This document shows positions 7,475 through 15,112 of a stretch of DNA of 16,796 nucleotides, piece after piece. The notes below the pieces were generated by a model. The model was not told the DNA's origin. It saw nothing but the letters and a program-made list of their open reading frames with translations, and ran no database searches. Positions within the stretch are counted from its first letter, which is position 1; every line of letters starts with the position of its first letter. The DNA is taken from assembly GCA_023415055.1 (NCBI GenBank), contig JAEZLZ010000083.1, forward strand, positions 1-16,796, given 5' to 3'. This stretch comes from Bacillota bacterium. Its GTDB lineage: Bacteria; Bacillota; Clostridia; Lachnospirales; Lachnospiraceae. The position numbers and the translations under genes are program-made.

Positions 7475-8365
7475 ATGAAGAAGCTTCTATTTATATTTAA
7501 TCCGACGGCTGGCAGAGGGAGGATAAAAGCGAAACTCTTTGATATCGTCGACAGTTTTGTCAAGCATGGCTACCGGGTTCAGGTTTATCCGACTCAGCAG
7601 AAGGGAGATGCTACAAACATTGTAGTAAGCGAGCCGGAGCCATATGATCTTTTGGTATGTGCAGGTGGCGACGGAACACTAAATGAAGTTATCACCGGAA
7701 TGATGATATCAGACAAAGTGGTTCCGATTGGTCTGCTTCCTGCCGGTTCTATGAATGATGTAGGCCATAGCTTTAAGATTAGTAGAAATATCATGAATGC
7801 GGTTCGTAATGTTCTGGTTGGGAAGCCCTATTCAATGGATATCGGTAGCTTTAACGATAAATACTTTATCTATGTGGCAGCCTTTGGTGCATTTACGGAT
7901 ATATCCTATACCACCTCTCAGAAAAACAAGAACGTGATAGGCAACCTGGCATATTATCTGGAGGGTATTAAAAAACTATCGGAGCTTAAGCCCAAATATG
8001 TTAAGGTGGAGTATGAAGACAAGGTGATTGAGGAAGAATTCTTGATCGGTTTAGTAACAAACTCTTTGTATATTGGTGGCTTCAAGAACCTAAATTATGA
8101 CAAGACCAGCCTGAATGACGGATTGCTTGAGGTACTTCTAGTCAAGATGCCGAAGAATATTCTGGATCTGGAGATGGTTGTAAGCTCTCTGATTAATTAT
8201 AAAATCAATGAAAATCTGATGTATTATATTCAAACCCCCAGTCTAACCATTACCTCCGAAAAGATGGATTGGACTCTGGACGGAGAATTCGGTGGAAGTT
8301 ATGAAAAAGCTAGCATTACTAATTGTAATAAAGCAATAAAGATAATTTCAAACTCACTCCATTAG
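7475..8365 (+). CDS. Diacylglycerol/lipid kinase family protein
   Basis: A 296-residue kinase of the DagK/YegS/DgkB family, which phosphorylates diacylglycerol or a related lipid with ATP at the cytoplasmic face of the membrane. The catalytic domain shows FNPTAGRGR (8-16), the nucleotide-binding GGDGTLNEV (64-72) and LLPAGSMNDVGHSF (87-100), a variant of the usual PAGTxNDFAR block. A beta-sandwich C-terminal half ends with MDWTLDGEFGG, corresponding to the conserved 'xxDGE' turn. There is no transmembrane segment, as expected for this soluble family. TTGGAGGAATCTT precedes the ATG. The gene ends just before a strong terminator. Its companion genes suggest envelope work such as recycling diacylglycerol released during glycolipid or teichoic acid synthesis, but the lipid substrate is inferred; members of this family can be diacylglycerol, undecaprenol-like or sphingoid kinases. 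Confidence 0.88.
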   Translation: MKKLLFIFNPTAGRGRIKAKLFDIVDSFVKHGYRVQVYPTQQKGDATNIVVSEPEPYDLLVCAGGDGTLNEVITGMMISDKVVPIGLLPAGSMNDVGHSFKISRNIMNAVRNVLVGKPYSMDIGSFNDKYFIYVAAFGAFTDISYTTSQKNKNVIGNLAYYLEGIKKLSELKPKYVKVEYEDKVIEEEFLIGLVTNSLYIGGFKNLNYDKTSLNDGLLEVLLVKMPKNILDLEMVVSSLINYKINENLMYYIQTPSLTITSEKMDWTLDGEFGGSYEKASITNCNKAIKIISNSLH

Positions 8366-8391
8366 AGAAGCTTTGTTATCTAATCATGTGC

Positions 8392-8436
8392 AAAAAGAGA
8401 GAATACATATTCAATGTTATGTACTCTCTCTTTTTT
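8392..8436 (+). terminator. Rho-independent terminator after the lipid kinase gene
   Basis: AAAAAGAGAGAATACAT (8392-8408) pairs with ATGTACTCTCTCTTTTT (8419-8435) with one mismatch and a 10-base loop, followed by another T. The A-tract on the left arm and T-tract on the right could let it work in both directions. It closes the rml/lipid kinase unit and insulates it from the transporter genes. Confidence 0.9.
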
Positions 8437-8515
8437 ACGCAGTCAATCGCTTGTATGATAGATATCTTACAAAAACGAAGTCACGATTTTGAATAAATTT
8501 CCATACAATTTATAA

Positions 8516-8553
8516 TTGCATAAAACGCATTGTTATGGTAATATGGTAAAGTG
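8516..8553 (+). promoter_or_regulatory. Extended -10 promoter of the ABC binding-protein gene
   Basis: TTGCAT (8516-8521), a 17-base spacer and TAATAT (8539-8544), preceded by TG at the extended -10 position (8536-8537). The core TGGTAATATGGTAAAGTG (8536-8553) occurs unchanged at 11631-11648 in the promoter of the permease gene of the same transporter. Transcription would begin near 8551, leaving a leader of about 65-70 bases. Confidence 0.8.
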
Positions 8554-8618
8554 CTACTAAAGGAAAGCGTATTTGAACAAAAGTAACAAAGAATATTTCA
8601 TTATTTAAGGAGAAGAAT

Positions 8619-9437
8619 ATGAAAAACAGGAAGAAGAGATGGATTAGCTTATTATTGATGTCCCTGATGATTTTAAGTTTAACTGCATGTCAGAAAGATA
8701 CCGGAGAGGATAATTCCCTTCAGTACATAAAGGATAACGGTAAATTTGTTATGGGACTGGATGATACCTTTGCACCGATGGGCTTTACCGATGATAATGG
8801 TGATATCATCGGTTTTGACGTTGATCTTGCGAAAGCAGTATGCGAGAAGCTTGGTGTAGAATTGGTATTACAGCCGATCAAGTGGGAAGCAAAGGAGCAG
8901 GAACTTGCGACAAAAAACATCGACTGTATCTGGAACGGATTATCACTTACTCCGGAGCGGAAGGAAAATATGACGATGTCGAAGCCTTATATGACGAATG
9001 ATATTTCGCTCGTTGTTAAGAGTGATAGCGCCATCGCTACAATGGCAGATATGGCGGGTCTGAAGCTTGCAGTACAGGGAGGGTCCTCTGCAGAAGAAGC
9101 GCTGAACGATGAGACAAATAAAGCATTTCGCGAATCTTTGGGAAAGATTAATCCGTTTGACAAATATGATACTGCCCTAATGGATATGGAGACAGGTAAT
9201 TCGGATGCAGTACTTATGGATACTGTAATGGCAAATTATATGATCACCAGCCTTGGTAAGGACTATAAGGTACTTGCTGAGTCCTTATTGCCGGATGAAT
9301 ATGCCATTGGATTCCGTAAGGGTGATGTTGCTCTTTGTGAAGCCGTGGAAAAGGCATTAAATGAACTTAAGGCAGATAAAACAGTGGAACAGATTTCCAT
9401 CAAATGGTTCGGTACAGATATCACAACGATTCAATAA
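8619..9437 (+). CDS. Polar amino-acid ABC transporter substrate-binding lipoprotein
   Basis: A 272-residue solute-binding protein of family 3 (SBP_bac_3), the extracytoplasmic receptor of an amino-acid importer. The signal peptide has a KNRKKR basic start, a hydrophobic stretch and the lipobox LTAC with Cys24 as the lipid-modified residue. The mature domain contains the characteristic FDVDLAKAVCEKLG and a following WDGL-like block, here IDCIWNGLSLTPERKENM, which contacts the ligand amino group in relatives. The second lobe begins after ISLVVKSD, with GLKLAVQGGSSAEEAL and the typical ending VEKALNELKADKTVEQISIKWFG. The ribosome binding site AAGGAGAAG precedes the ATG. It has its own promoter upstream and a terminator after the stop, so it can be made in excess over the membrane parts, as is common. 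The specific amino acid is not evident; a cystine/glutamine-type ligand is possible. Confidence 0.93.
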   Translation: MKNRKKRWISLLLMSLMILSLTACQKDTGEDNSLQYIKDNGKFVMGLDDTFAPMGFTDDNGDIIGFDVDLAKAVCEKLGVELVLQPIKWEAKEQELATKNIDCIWNGLSLTPERKENMTMSKPYMTNDISLVVKSDSAIATMADMAGLKLAVQGGSSAEEALNDETNKAFRESLGKINPFDKYDTALMDMETGNSDAVLMDTVMANYMITSLGKDYKVLAESLLPDEYAIGFRKGDVALCEAVEKALNELKADKTVEQISIKWFGTDITTIQ

Positions 9438-9478
9438 TGGATATATCATAGAGAAGCAGCTAGTTAGTTTATTAGAAG

Positions 9479-9511
9479 GGCCCAGGAGCTTCATTCCTCC
9501 TGGACCTTTTT
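9479..9511 (+). terminator. Rho-independent terminator after the binding-protein gene
   Basis: GGCCCAGGAG (9479-9488) pairs with CTCCTGGACC (9497-9506) with a single mismatch and an 8-base loop, followed by a run of five T (9507-9511). It separates the binding-protein gene from the zinc-ribbon gene. Confidence 0.9.
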
Positions 9512-9546
9512 CGGTGCTTTATAGATACTAATGCTCCCTCCTGTAT

Positions 9547-9575
9547 TTGACATGGAATAAGAGCTGGAATATAAT
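9547..9575 (+). promoter_or_regulatory. Perfect-consensus sigma-70 promoter
   Basis: TTGACA (9547-9552) and TATAAT (9570-9575) are both exact consensus hexamers with the optimal 17-base spacing. Transcription would start near 9582, about 40 bases before the zinc-ribbon gene, which therefore forms its own transcription unit. Consensus in both boxes is rare for a gene of this kind. Confidence 0.9.
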
Positions 9576-9620
9576 TTATCTATAGATAATTTTGCCAGTT
9601 AACTCCAATGGAGGGATATC

Positions 9621-11603
9621 ATGCTTTGTAAGCGATGCGGCAGAGAAAATGAGAATAATGCAACGTTTTGTGTCTATTGTATGACTGATCAGAAGGAGTA
9701 TTTTGATGAGTCTTTTTCAGCATGCGTCACAGAGGAGGATGAGAATCGTGGCTTTTCCAAAGCTGATACAGAATATGAGCCTTCACAGGTACTTGTCACG
9801 AAGAATGTAGAAAATAATAAGTCAAGGAACGATTCTAAAATAGAAAGCAACGTGATTTCAAATTCCACTGTAAAATCTTCTGCCAATAAACAACAGCGCA
9901 AGGAAGAAAGAGTAAGAAGCAAAGATGAAGCAAGAGCTTCGCGGATGACAAAGCGGAAATTGAGGAAACAGGCACAGCAAAGGCAATTGAGTTTACAGCA
10001 GGTATTACATGAACGTCTAAAGGAAGAGAATCACGAAGCCTTAAGTCAATATATGTATCAAGGGCTAAATCAAGATATAACCGAAGAGGAAGAAAACCAA
10101 AGCTTGAAGAAGGACAAAACGTTCCGACGATCTGTCCTAGGTATCGTTACGGGAATTTTACTGACACTATGCATCGTGCTCTATATTGGGAGCATGAGCG
10201 AAAAGACAGACTACATATTAAAAGCGAAGGATGCTATCGAGATTTATTCCGACAAAAACGAGAATAAAACATATGTTTTTAATGCTCAGGGCGATATGCT
10301 GTTTAAAGCAAACGGTTATTATCAACCCTATTATACTCCGGATCATTCCGCGGCGATTTTATATAACCGATATCTGCAGACCGGTATCTATGTCAATAAT
10401 AATCGTTTAAAAACGTTTGATTCTACGGTTGAAGCCTTTGCATTATCCAATGATGGAAACTTCATTCTTTATTCCATTCCCGGTGGACTTGGGAAATATT
10501 ATCTGAAGCTGTACGACGTTACGAAGAATACGGATGTCATGATTGATAATCAGGCAAAACGGTTTGAATTACTGAATGTCTTACCGGGAGGTAAAGTGAT
10601 TTCTTATCTGACCTATATCGAATCGGCTGACACAAATCCGCAGGAGATCCAATCCTTTCTTGTCAGAAATAATGGGACACCGGAACTGGTGGGAGATAAT
10701 ATCTGCGTCTTTGCGGTATCCTACGATATGAATAACATTTACTATTATACTTTGAAGGATGCAGATCTTGACACTCTGCATGTCAGAATTAATGGGAAGG
10801 ATATCCTGTTATCGAAGAATGTCAGTAACACACTCTACTTTAACAAAGACTATTCTCAGGTTTTAGTCGCAGATGGTAGAAACTATTATATCAGTGGGCA
10901 GGGATCAGAAAGGCAAAAGATTATAGATCACATGCTGACAGGCATATTGATACCAAGGAAGGGAATCATGTACTCGAATTCTGCTCTTTATCGTTACTAT
11001 GGTATTGAAAGCTTTAACCATAAGCTTCTGAGGAGCAGCGATAATTCAATACAATTGTTTCGGGAGAAGCAGCCAGTAAAAGAAATGGCAATAACCGGGG
11101 ATGACGAAAGCGCTATGTTATCTGTGGACGGCAGCAGTTTATTGTATCTTGATAGCACAAATACCCTAATACTGCTGACAGATATCTACGGGGAAGCGAA
11201 ACAAAGCATTCTGGCAGAGAATGTAGCCGAATATAAGGCGTCCGATGATTTATCGAAGATATTCTATATATATAATCATAATCTATATTATATTGAGCCT
11301 GGGAAGAAAGAACAGCTAATCAGTAAAGAGGTAAGAGACCTTTGCAGAAATTACGAGGGTGATTCTGTTTTTTATCTTAAGAATTATCATAACGGCGAGG
11401 GAACTCTTTACTATAGCAAGAACGGAGGATCTGAGGAGCTTGTCGAAGACGGAACCAGGGTAGCAGGAGTGAGAGAATGGAATTTCGGAGTGATTTATCA
11501 GAAGTATGTGAATGGCTCCATTGCTGTATTTTACAATACGAAGGGCACAAATTTCCGGTTTATCATGGATGGAATAAATCTGCTTGGAACAAATTTCTAT
11601 TAA
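9621..11603 (+). CDS. Zinc-ribbon, single-pass membrane protein with propeller-like C-terminal region
   Basis: I do not recognise a named family for this 660-residue protein. Residues 3-20 form a zinc ribbon (Cys3-x2-Cys6, Cys17-x2-Cys20). Residues about 30-165 are charged and probably disordered or coiled, with a strongly basic Lys/Arg/Gln patch at 90-125 and an acidic patch at 154-161. A single hydrophobic segment, SVLGIVTGILLTLCIVLYIG, spans 171-190. The remaining 470 residues are rich in short beta strands with recurring 'Asp-Gly/Asn-Gly...Leu-Tyr/Tyr-Tyr' turns (such as NDGNFILYS, NNIYYYTLK, DGSSLLYLD, LSKIFYIYNHNLYYI), suggesting a beta-propeller of the TolB/WD-like type. Basic residues before the membrane segment predict a cytoplasmic zinc ribbon and an outside propeller. 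It sits between the binding-protein and permease genes of an amino-acid transporter but has its own consensus promoter. A sensor or envelope scaffold role is speculation. Confidence 0.85.
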   Translation: MLCKRCGRENENNATFCVYCMTDQKEYFDESFSACVTEEDENRGFSKADTEYEPSQVLVTKNVENNKSRNDSKIESNVISNSTVKSSANKQQRKEERVRSKDEARASRMTKRKLRKQAQQRQLSLQQVLHERLKEENHEALSQYMYQGLNQDITEEEENQSLKKDKTFRRSVLGIVTGILLTLCIVLYIGSMSEKTDYILKAKDAIEIYSDKNENKTYVFNAQGDMLFKANGYYQPYYTPDHSAAILYNRYLQTGIYVNNNRLKTFDSTVEAFALSNDGNFILYSIPGGLGKYYLKLYDVTKNTDVMIDNQAKRFELLNVLPGGKVISYLTYIESADTNPQEIQSFLVRNNGTPELVGDNICVFAVSYDMNNIYYYTLKDADLDTLHVRINGKDILLSKNVSNTLYFNKDYSQVLVADGRNYYISGQGSERQKIIDHMLTGILIPRKGIMYSNSALYRYYGIESFNHKLLRSSDNSIQLFREKQPVKEMAITGDDESAMLSVDGSSLLYLDSTNTLILLTDIYGEAKQSILAENVAEYKASDDLSKIFYIYNHNLYYIEPGKKEQLISKEVRDLCRNYEGDSVFYLKNYHNGEGTLYYSKNGGSEELVEDGTRVAGVREWNFGVIYQKYVNGSIAVFYNTKGTNFRFIMDGINLLGTNFY

Positions 11604-11610
11604 GAAACAA

Positions 11611-11648
11611 TTGAAATGCTTATGCTACTGTGGTAATATGGTAAAGTG
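11611..11648 (+). promoter_or_regulatory. Extended -10 promoter of the permease-ATPase genes
   Basis: TTGAAA (11611-11616), 17 bases, then TAATAT (11634-11639) with TG at the extended -10 position. The stretch TGGTAATATGGTAAAGTG (11631-11648) is identical to that in the binding-protein promoter at 8536-8553. A heptamer TGCTACT occurs just upstream of the core here (11623-11629) and at its downstream end at the other promoter (8552-8558). The leader is about 90 bases. Confidence 0.8.
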
Positions 11649-11736
11649 TTAGCAGATGAAAATATAATTTTCAACTACTATATATTTTATTCTAAACAAT
11701 AGAAACTGTTTATTTCAAGCTTATCGGAGGTTTTTT

Positions 11737-12399
11737 ATGATAATAGATAATGTACCCTTGGATTATCTGATCCCTAATATGCTGTCTGCAACACTGACCA
11801 CCCTCAGTATCTTTTTTCTGACCATCCTTTTCTCTATTCCATTGGGATTTTTAGTAGCGCTGGGAAGAAGATGCCGGATCTTTATCATCAGCTTTCCGAT
11901 CCGGATCTATCAGCTGATTTTCCGTGGTACACCTTTGATGCTGCAATTGATTTTCTTTATGTATGCACCCTATTACATATTCGGATATAATTATAAAGAT
12001 CGAATGGTTGCATGTATCCTGGCTTTTGCTATAAATTATGCAGCTTATTTTGGTGAAATATTTCGTGGGGGTATCGCCGCAATTCCGAAAGGGCAGTATG
12101 AAGCTGCCAGAGTTCTGGGCTATACTAAGTTCCAGACCTTTATGCGCATCGTACTTCCTCAGGTTGTGAAGCATGTAATACCGGCTACCGGCAATGAACT
12201 GATGACTCTGGTGAAGGATACCTCATTGGCGCAGGTGATTGCTGTAGTTGAGTTATTTCGTGTTGCAACGACGACGCAGTCCAAATACTTTTCTACAATC
12301 CCGATCATCATTGCTGCAGTATTCTATCTGTTTATGAATACCGTGGTGGAAGTATCCTTTAAATTGATTGAGAAAAAGATGGACTATTACAAGAACTAA
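11737..12399 (+). CDS. Polar amino-acid ABC transporter permease (HisM/GlnP family)
   Basis: A 220-residue inner-membrane permease of the histidine/glutamine/arginine importer type. The first membrane segment covers about 17-42, and RGTPLMLQ (63-70) is the typical conserved turn of the HEQRo family. The cytoplasmic EAA loop, QYEAARVLGYTKFQTFMRIV (120-139) with LPQ following, contacts the ATPase. VKDTSLAQVI (159-168) and a final membrane span near 185-205 complete the standard five-span topology. The ribosome binding site CGGAGG at 11725-11730 is 6 bases from the ATG. Only one permease gene is present, so it probably acts as a homodimer. The ATPase gene follows after 82 bases, and the two are most likely co-transcribed from the promoter at 11611. 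Confidence 0.93.
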   Translation: MIIDNVPLDYLIPNMLSATLTTLSIFFLTILFSIPLGFLVALGRRCRIFIISFPIRIYQLIFRGTPLMLQLIFFMYAPYYIFGYNYKDRMVACILAFAINYAAYFGEIFRGGIAAIPKGQYEAARVLGYTKFQTFMRIVLPQVVKHVIPATGNELMTLVKDTSLAQVIAVVELFRVATTTQSKYFSTIPIIIAAVFYLFMNTVVEVSFKLIEKKMDYYKN

Positions 12400-12481
12400 A
12401 AATGGATATAAAAAGAAAAGTCGTAGATGATCGCAAAGCAGCAGTAAGAAAGTTTGTTTCGTCTGCAGCCGGGAGGAAAAT

Positions 12482-13240
12482 ATGTTATTAGTCGCGGAAA
12501 ATATAGAAAAGAAATTCAATAAAGTTGAGGTCTTGAAAGGGATCTCCTTTGAGGTGGAGGAAGGAGAAGTAGTTGCAATCATCGGTCCATCCGGATCAGG
12601 AAAATCTACACTGCTTCGATGCCTGACTCAGCTTGAGAAGATTGACATGGGAAGAATCGAGATTGGTGGAAAACTGATGGTGGATACCAATTCATCCCTC
12701 GGTTATGCAGATGCTAAGACCTTACATGAGATTATTCTGGAGGTCGGGCTGGTTTTTCAGAATTTTAATCTATTCCCGCATTTTAGTGTACTTCGTAATA
12801 TTGTAGATGCCCAGGTGAGGGTCCTCGGTATTGATAAAAAGACAGCTACGGAGAAAGCGATGGCATTACTTGATAAGATGAATCTGCGAGATAAAGCAGC
12901 TTCCTATCCCTGCGAGTTATCCGGAGGACAACAGCAGAGAATAGCAATTGCAAGAGCATTGGCCTTGAACCCGCGCATTTTGTTTTTTGATGAACCGACC
13001 TCCGCATTGGATCCGGAGCTAACCGGTGAGATATTAAAAGTAATCCGGTCCTTGGCAGAGGAGAAGATGACCATGGTCATTGTTACACATGAGATGGCTT
13101 TTGCAAGAGATGTGGCTGACCGCGTCATATTTATGGATGAAGGTGTGATTGTAGAACAGGGAACACCGGAAGAGGTATTCGGAAATACCTTAAATCAGAG
13201 AACCAGAGATTTCTTGCAGCGATTTAACCAAATGGGGTAA
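12482..13240 (+). CDS. Polar amino-acid ABC transporter ATP-binding protein
   Basis: A 252-residue ATPase that drives amino-acid uptake with the permease encoded just upstream. Walker A is GPSGSGKST (35-43), the Q-loop is VFQNFNLFPH (91-100), the ABC signature is LSGGQQQR (146-153), Walker B is ILFFDEPTSALDPEL (166-180) and the switch histidine is in VTHEMAFARD (201-210). FNLFPH and the 'TSALDPEL' form are typical of the GlnQ/HisP polar amino-acid subfamily. Relatives often read 'NEVGMVFQ' before the Q-loop; here a slightly longer segment including GYADAKTLHEI (74-84) lies ahead of it, as in some clostridial paralogues. GGGAGG at 12471-12476 serves as ribosome binding site. No clear terminator follows before the rimP promoter. 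Confidence 0.95.
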   Translation: MLLVAENIEKKFNKVEVLKGISFEVEEGEVVAIIGPSGSGKSTLLRCLTQLEKIDMGRIEIGGKLMVDTNSSLGYADAKTLHEIILEVGLVFQNFNLFPHFSVLRNIVDAQVRVLGIDKKTATEKAMALLDKMNLRDKAASYPCELSGGQQQRIAIARALALNPRILFFDEPTSALDPELTGEILKVIRSLAEEKMTMVIVTHEMAFARDVADRVIFMDEGVIVEQGTPEEVFGNTLNQRTRDFLQRFNQMG

Positions 13241-13292
13241 ATGCCTGTAAACAACAACCGGTCACTTCTGAAATGTTTAGAAAATATTGTGC

Positions 13293-13321
13293 TTGCAATT
13301 ATTGGTTTCTTTTGCTATAAT
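13293..13321 (+). promoter_or_regulatory. Promoter of the rimP-nusA-infB operon
   Basis: TTGCAA (13293-13298), 17-base spacer, TATAAT (13316-13321), with TG one base before the -10 box. Transcription would start near 13328, giving a leader of about 165 bases that contains the hairpin at 13353-13372. Confidence 0.85.
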
Positions 13322-13350
13322 AACTATGGTGCAAAATGATAAGACTAAGT

Positions 13351-13374
13351 AGGAGTGGACGAAAGTCCACTCTT
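13351..13374 (+). promoter_or_regulatory. GAAA-capped hairpin in the rimP leader
   Basis: GAGTGGAC (13353-13360) and GTCCACTC (13365-13372) pair perfectly around a GAAA tetraloop, extended by a G-U and an A-U pair at the base. The 3' side continues TTCTTATTTG, a broken T-rich run, so it may be a weak attenuator or a stabilising 5' element. A similar GAGTGG/CCACTC hairpin is common before rimP in Clostridia as I recall it; no ligand is implied. Confidence 0.65.
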
Positions 13375-13492
13375 CTTATTTGTGCGAACCCAATATGGTC
13401 TGCGCATATCTGCTTGAATTACATACTCTGAACCTTAGAGAATGGAAAGCCACCAAGGATCTTATCAATAATGTTAGAAAGTAGGGATTTGA

Positions 13493-13960
13493 ATGACAAA
13501 ACACGAAGAATATGAGCGAAAGACAGAACAGTTACTGGAACCAATTTTAGCTGAAAATCATTTCGAGTTGTATGATGTAGAGTATGTAAAGGAAGGTGGT
13601 AACTGGTATCTAAGAGCTTATATTGACAAGGAAAACGGTATTACAGTTGATGACTGCGTATTGGTAAGCAGAACCCTGAGTGATTTATTGGATAAGCATG
13701 ATTTCATCTCAGATTCCTACGTTTTAGAAGTAAGTTCTCCCGGACTCGGAAGACAATTGAAGAAAGATAAACATTTTGAGAAAAGTCTCGGAGAAGAGGT
13801 TGAAGTCAAGCTATATAAGGCAGTGAACAAGAAGAAGGAATATGTCGGATTGCTCAAGTCCTTTGATCAGAGCTTGATAACACTGGAGTTTGAGGATGGT
13901 ACGACGATGGATATACCACGAACGGATATAGCCACAGTTCGTTTAACCTTTGATTTTTAG
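13493..13960 (+). CDS. rimP: Ribosome maturation factor RimP
   Basis: A 155-residue cytoplasmic protein needed for maturation of the 30S ribosomal subunit. The N-terminal domain carries FELYDVEYVKEGGNWYLRAY (residues 20-39), the usual 'L-x-DVE-x3-E-x3-LRVYID' pattern, followed by ITVDDCVLVSRTLSDLLD and YVLEVSSPGLGRQLKKDKHF, the most conserved RimP block. The C-terminal SH3-like domain begins around EEVEVKLYK and ends IATVRLTFDF. Length is normal. The start has TAGGGA a few bases upstream. It opens the operon and is followed by a 105-base spacer, with possible RNA regulation, before nusA, matching the order in other Firmicutes. Confidence 0.96.
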   Translation: MTKHEEYERKTEQLLEPILAENHFELYDVEYVKEGGNWYLRAYIDKENGITVDDCVLVSRTLSDLLDKHDFISDSYVLEVSSPGLGRQLKKDKHFEKSLGEEVEVKLYKAVNKKKEYVGLLKSFDQSLITLEFEDGTTMDIPRTDIATVRLTFDF

Positions 13961-13999
13961 AGAAAAGAGTAATACCAGTACTACATTATAACTACCGAA

Positions 14000-14057
14000 G
14001 GAGGATAAATCCTCCCAATCAGGCTATCAAGAATTTATGATTATCTAAGGAGGATTT
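14000..14057 (+). promoter_or_regulatory. Candidate RNA switch over the nusA ribosome binding site
   Basis: GGAGGA (14000-14005), loop TAAA and TCCTCC (14010-14015) form a 6-bp hairpin. The same right arm, as AAATCCTCC (14007-14015), is perfectly complementary over 9 bases to GGAGGATTT (14049-14057), which contains the nusA ribosome binding site. The two pairings exclude each other, so the local hairpin would leave the SD free and the long-range pairing would hide it. Seen in sequence; regulation is inferred. Confidence 0.5.
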
Positions 14058-14065
14058 TGGAAAAA

Positions 14066-15112
14066 ATGGATGCGAATAGGGAACTCATTGAAGCTTTAAA
14101 CCAAATTGAGAAGGAAAAGGATATCAGTAAGGATATTTTACTTGAGGCGTTGGAGAACTCATTGGTAGCAGCATGCAAGAATAATTATGGCAGAGCAGAT
14201 AACATCAAGGTTAATATTGATAGAATCACAGGAGAGGTAAATGTATTTGCAATGAAGGAAGTGGTTGAAGAGGTTACCGATCCAATCATGCAGATCAGTC
14301 TGGCTCAGGCTAAAATGAAGGATGCAAGAAAAGAAGTCGGGGATGTAATGGCGATTGAAGTTACCCCGAAGAATTTTGGACGTATCGCTGCTCAGGAAGC
14401 AAAACAGGTAGTTGTCCAGAAGATCCGTGAGGAAGAGAGAAAGGTTTTATATACCCAGTACAGCGGTAAAGAGAAGGATATTGTAACCGGTATTGTACAG
14501 CGTTATGTGGGAAATAATGTTAGTATCAACTTAGGTAAGGTCGATGCTATCTTAACTGAGAATGAACAGGTAAGAGGCGAGGTGTTCAAACCTACCGACC
14601 GTATCAAATTATATGTTCTTGAAGTTAAGGATACTACCAAGGGTCCCAGAATCACCGTTTCCAGAACCCATCCGGAGCTGGTGAAGAGATTATTTGAAGC
14701 TGAAGTTACCGAAATTCAGGATGGAACCGTTGAAATAAAGAGCATATCCAGAGAAGCCGGATCCAGAACAAAGATGGCAGTATGGAGTAACAACCCGGAT
14801 GTAGATGCCGTAGGTGCCTGCGTCGGTATGAACGGAGCAAGAGTAAATGCAATTGTACACGAGCTTCGTAACGAGAAGATAGATATCATCAATTGGAGTA
14901 ATGATCCTGCAAGACTGATCGAAAATGCACTCAGTCCGGCGAAGGTTGTTTCCGTAACGGTAGATGAATTTGAGAAGAGCGCAAGAGTAATCGTTCCGGA
15001 TTATCAATTGTCTCTTGCTATCGGTAAGGAAGGCCAGAATGCCAGACTCGCCGCAAAGCTGACAGGATATAAGATTGATATCAAGAGCGAATCCCAGAGT
15101 ATGGGATATTAG
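14066..15112 (+). CDS. nusA: Transcription termination/antitermination factor NusA
   Basis: A 348-residue RNA polymerase-binding factor that modulates pausing, termination and antitermination. The N-terminal polymerase-binding domain spans about 1-125 (EALENSLVAACKNNYG, VTPKNFGRIAAQEAKQVV). An S1 domain follows at about 135-200 (VTGIVQRYVGNNVSINLGKV, then GPRITVSRTHPELVKRLF). KH1 contains GACVGMNGARV (250-260), and KH2 carries LAIGKEGQNARLAAKLTG (317-334). It ends soon after KH2 without the acidic repeats of the enterobacterial protein, as in Bacillus and clostridia. I chose ATG 14066 over TTG 14057 because AAGGAGG at 14047-14053 is only 3 bases from the TTG; 12 bases to the ATG is somewhat long but usable. 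The ribosome binding site may be subject to RNA pairing. Confidence 0.96.
   Translation: MDANRELIEALNQIEKEKDISKDILLEALENSLVAACKNNYGRADNIKVNIDRITGEVNVFAMKEVVEEVTDPIMQISLAQAKMKDARKEVGDVMAIEVTPKNFGRIAAQEAKQVVVQKIREEERKVLYTQYSGKEKDIVTGIVQRYVGNNVSINLGKVDAILTENEQVRGEVFKPTDRIKLYVLEVKDTTKGPRITVSRTHPELVKRLFEAEVTEIQDGTVEIKSISREAGSRTKMAVWSNNPDVDAVGACVGMNGARVNAIVHELRNEKIDIINWSNDPARLIENALSPAKVVSVTVDEFEKSARVIVPDYQLSLAIGKEGQNARLAAKLTGYKIDIKSESQSMGY

Noticed and set aside
12400..12481. Possible small gene between permease and ATPase
   Set aside because: No open frame with a ribosome binding site of useful length; only the ATPase ribosome binding site is evident.
14057..14065. TTG start for nusA
   Set aside because: It lies only 3 bases from the Shine-Dalgarno sequence; ATG 14066 is more plausible.
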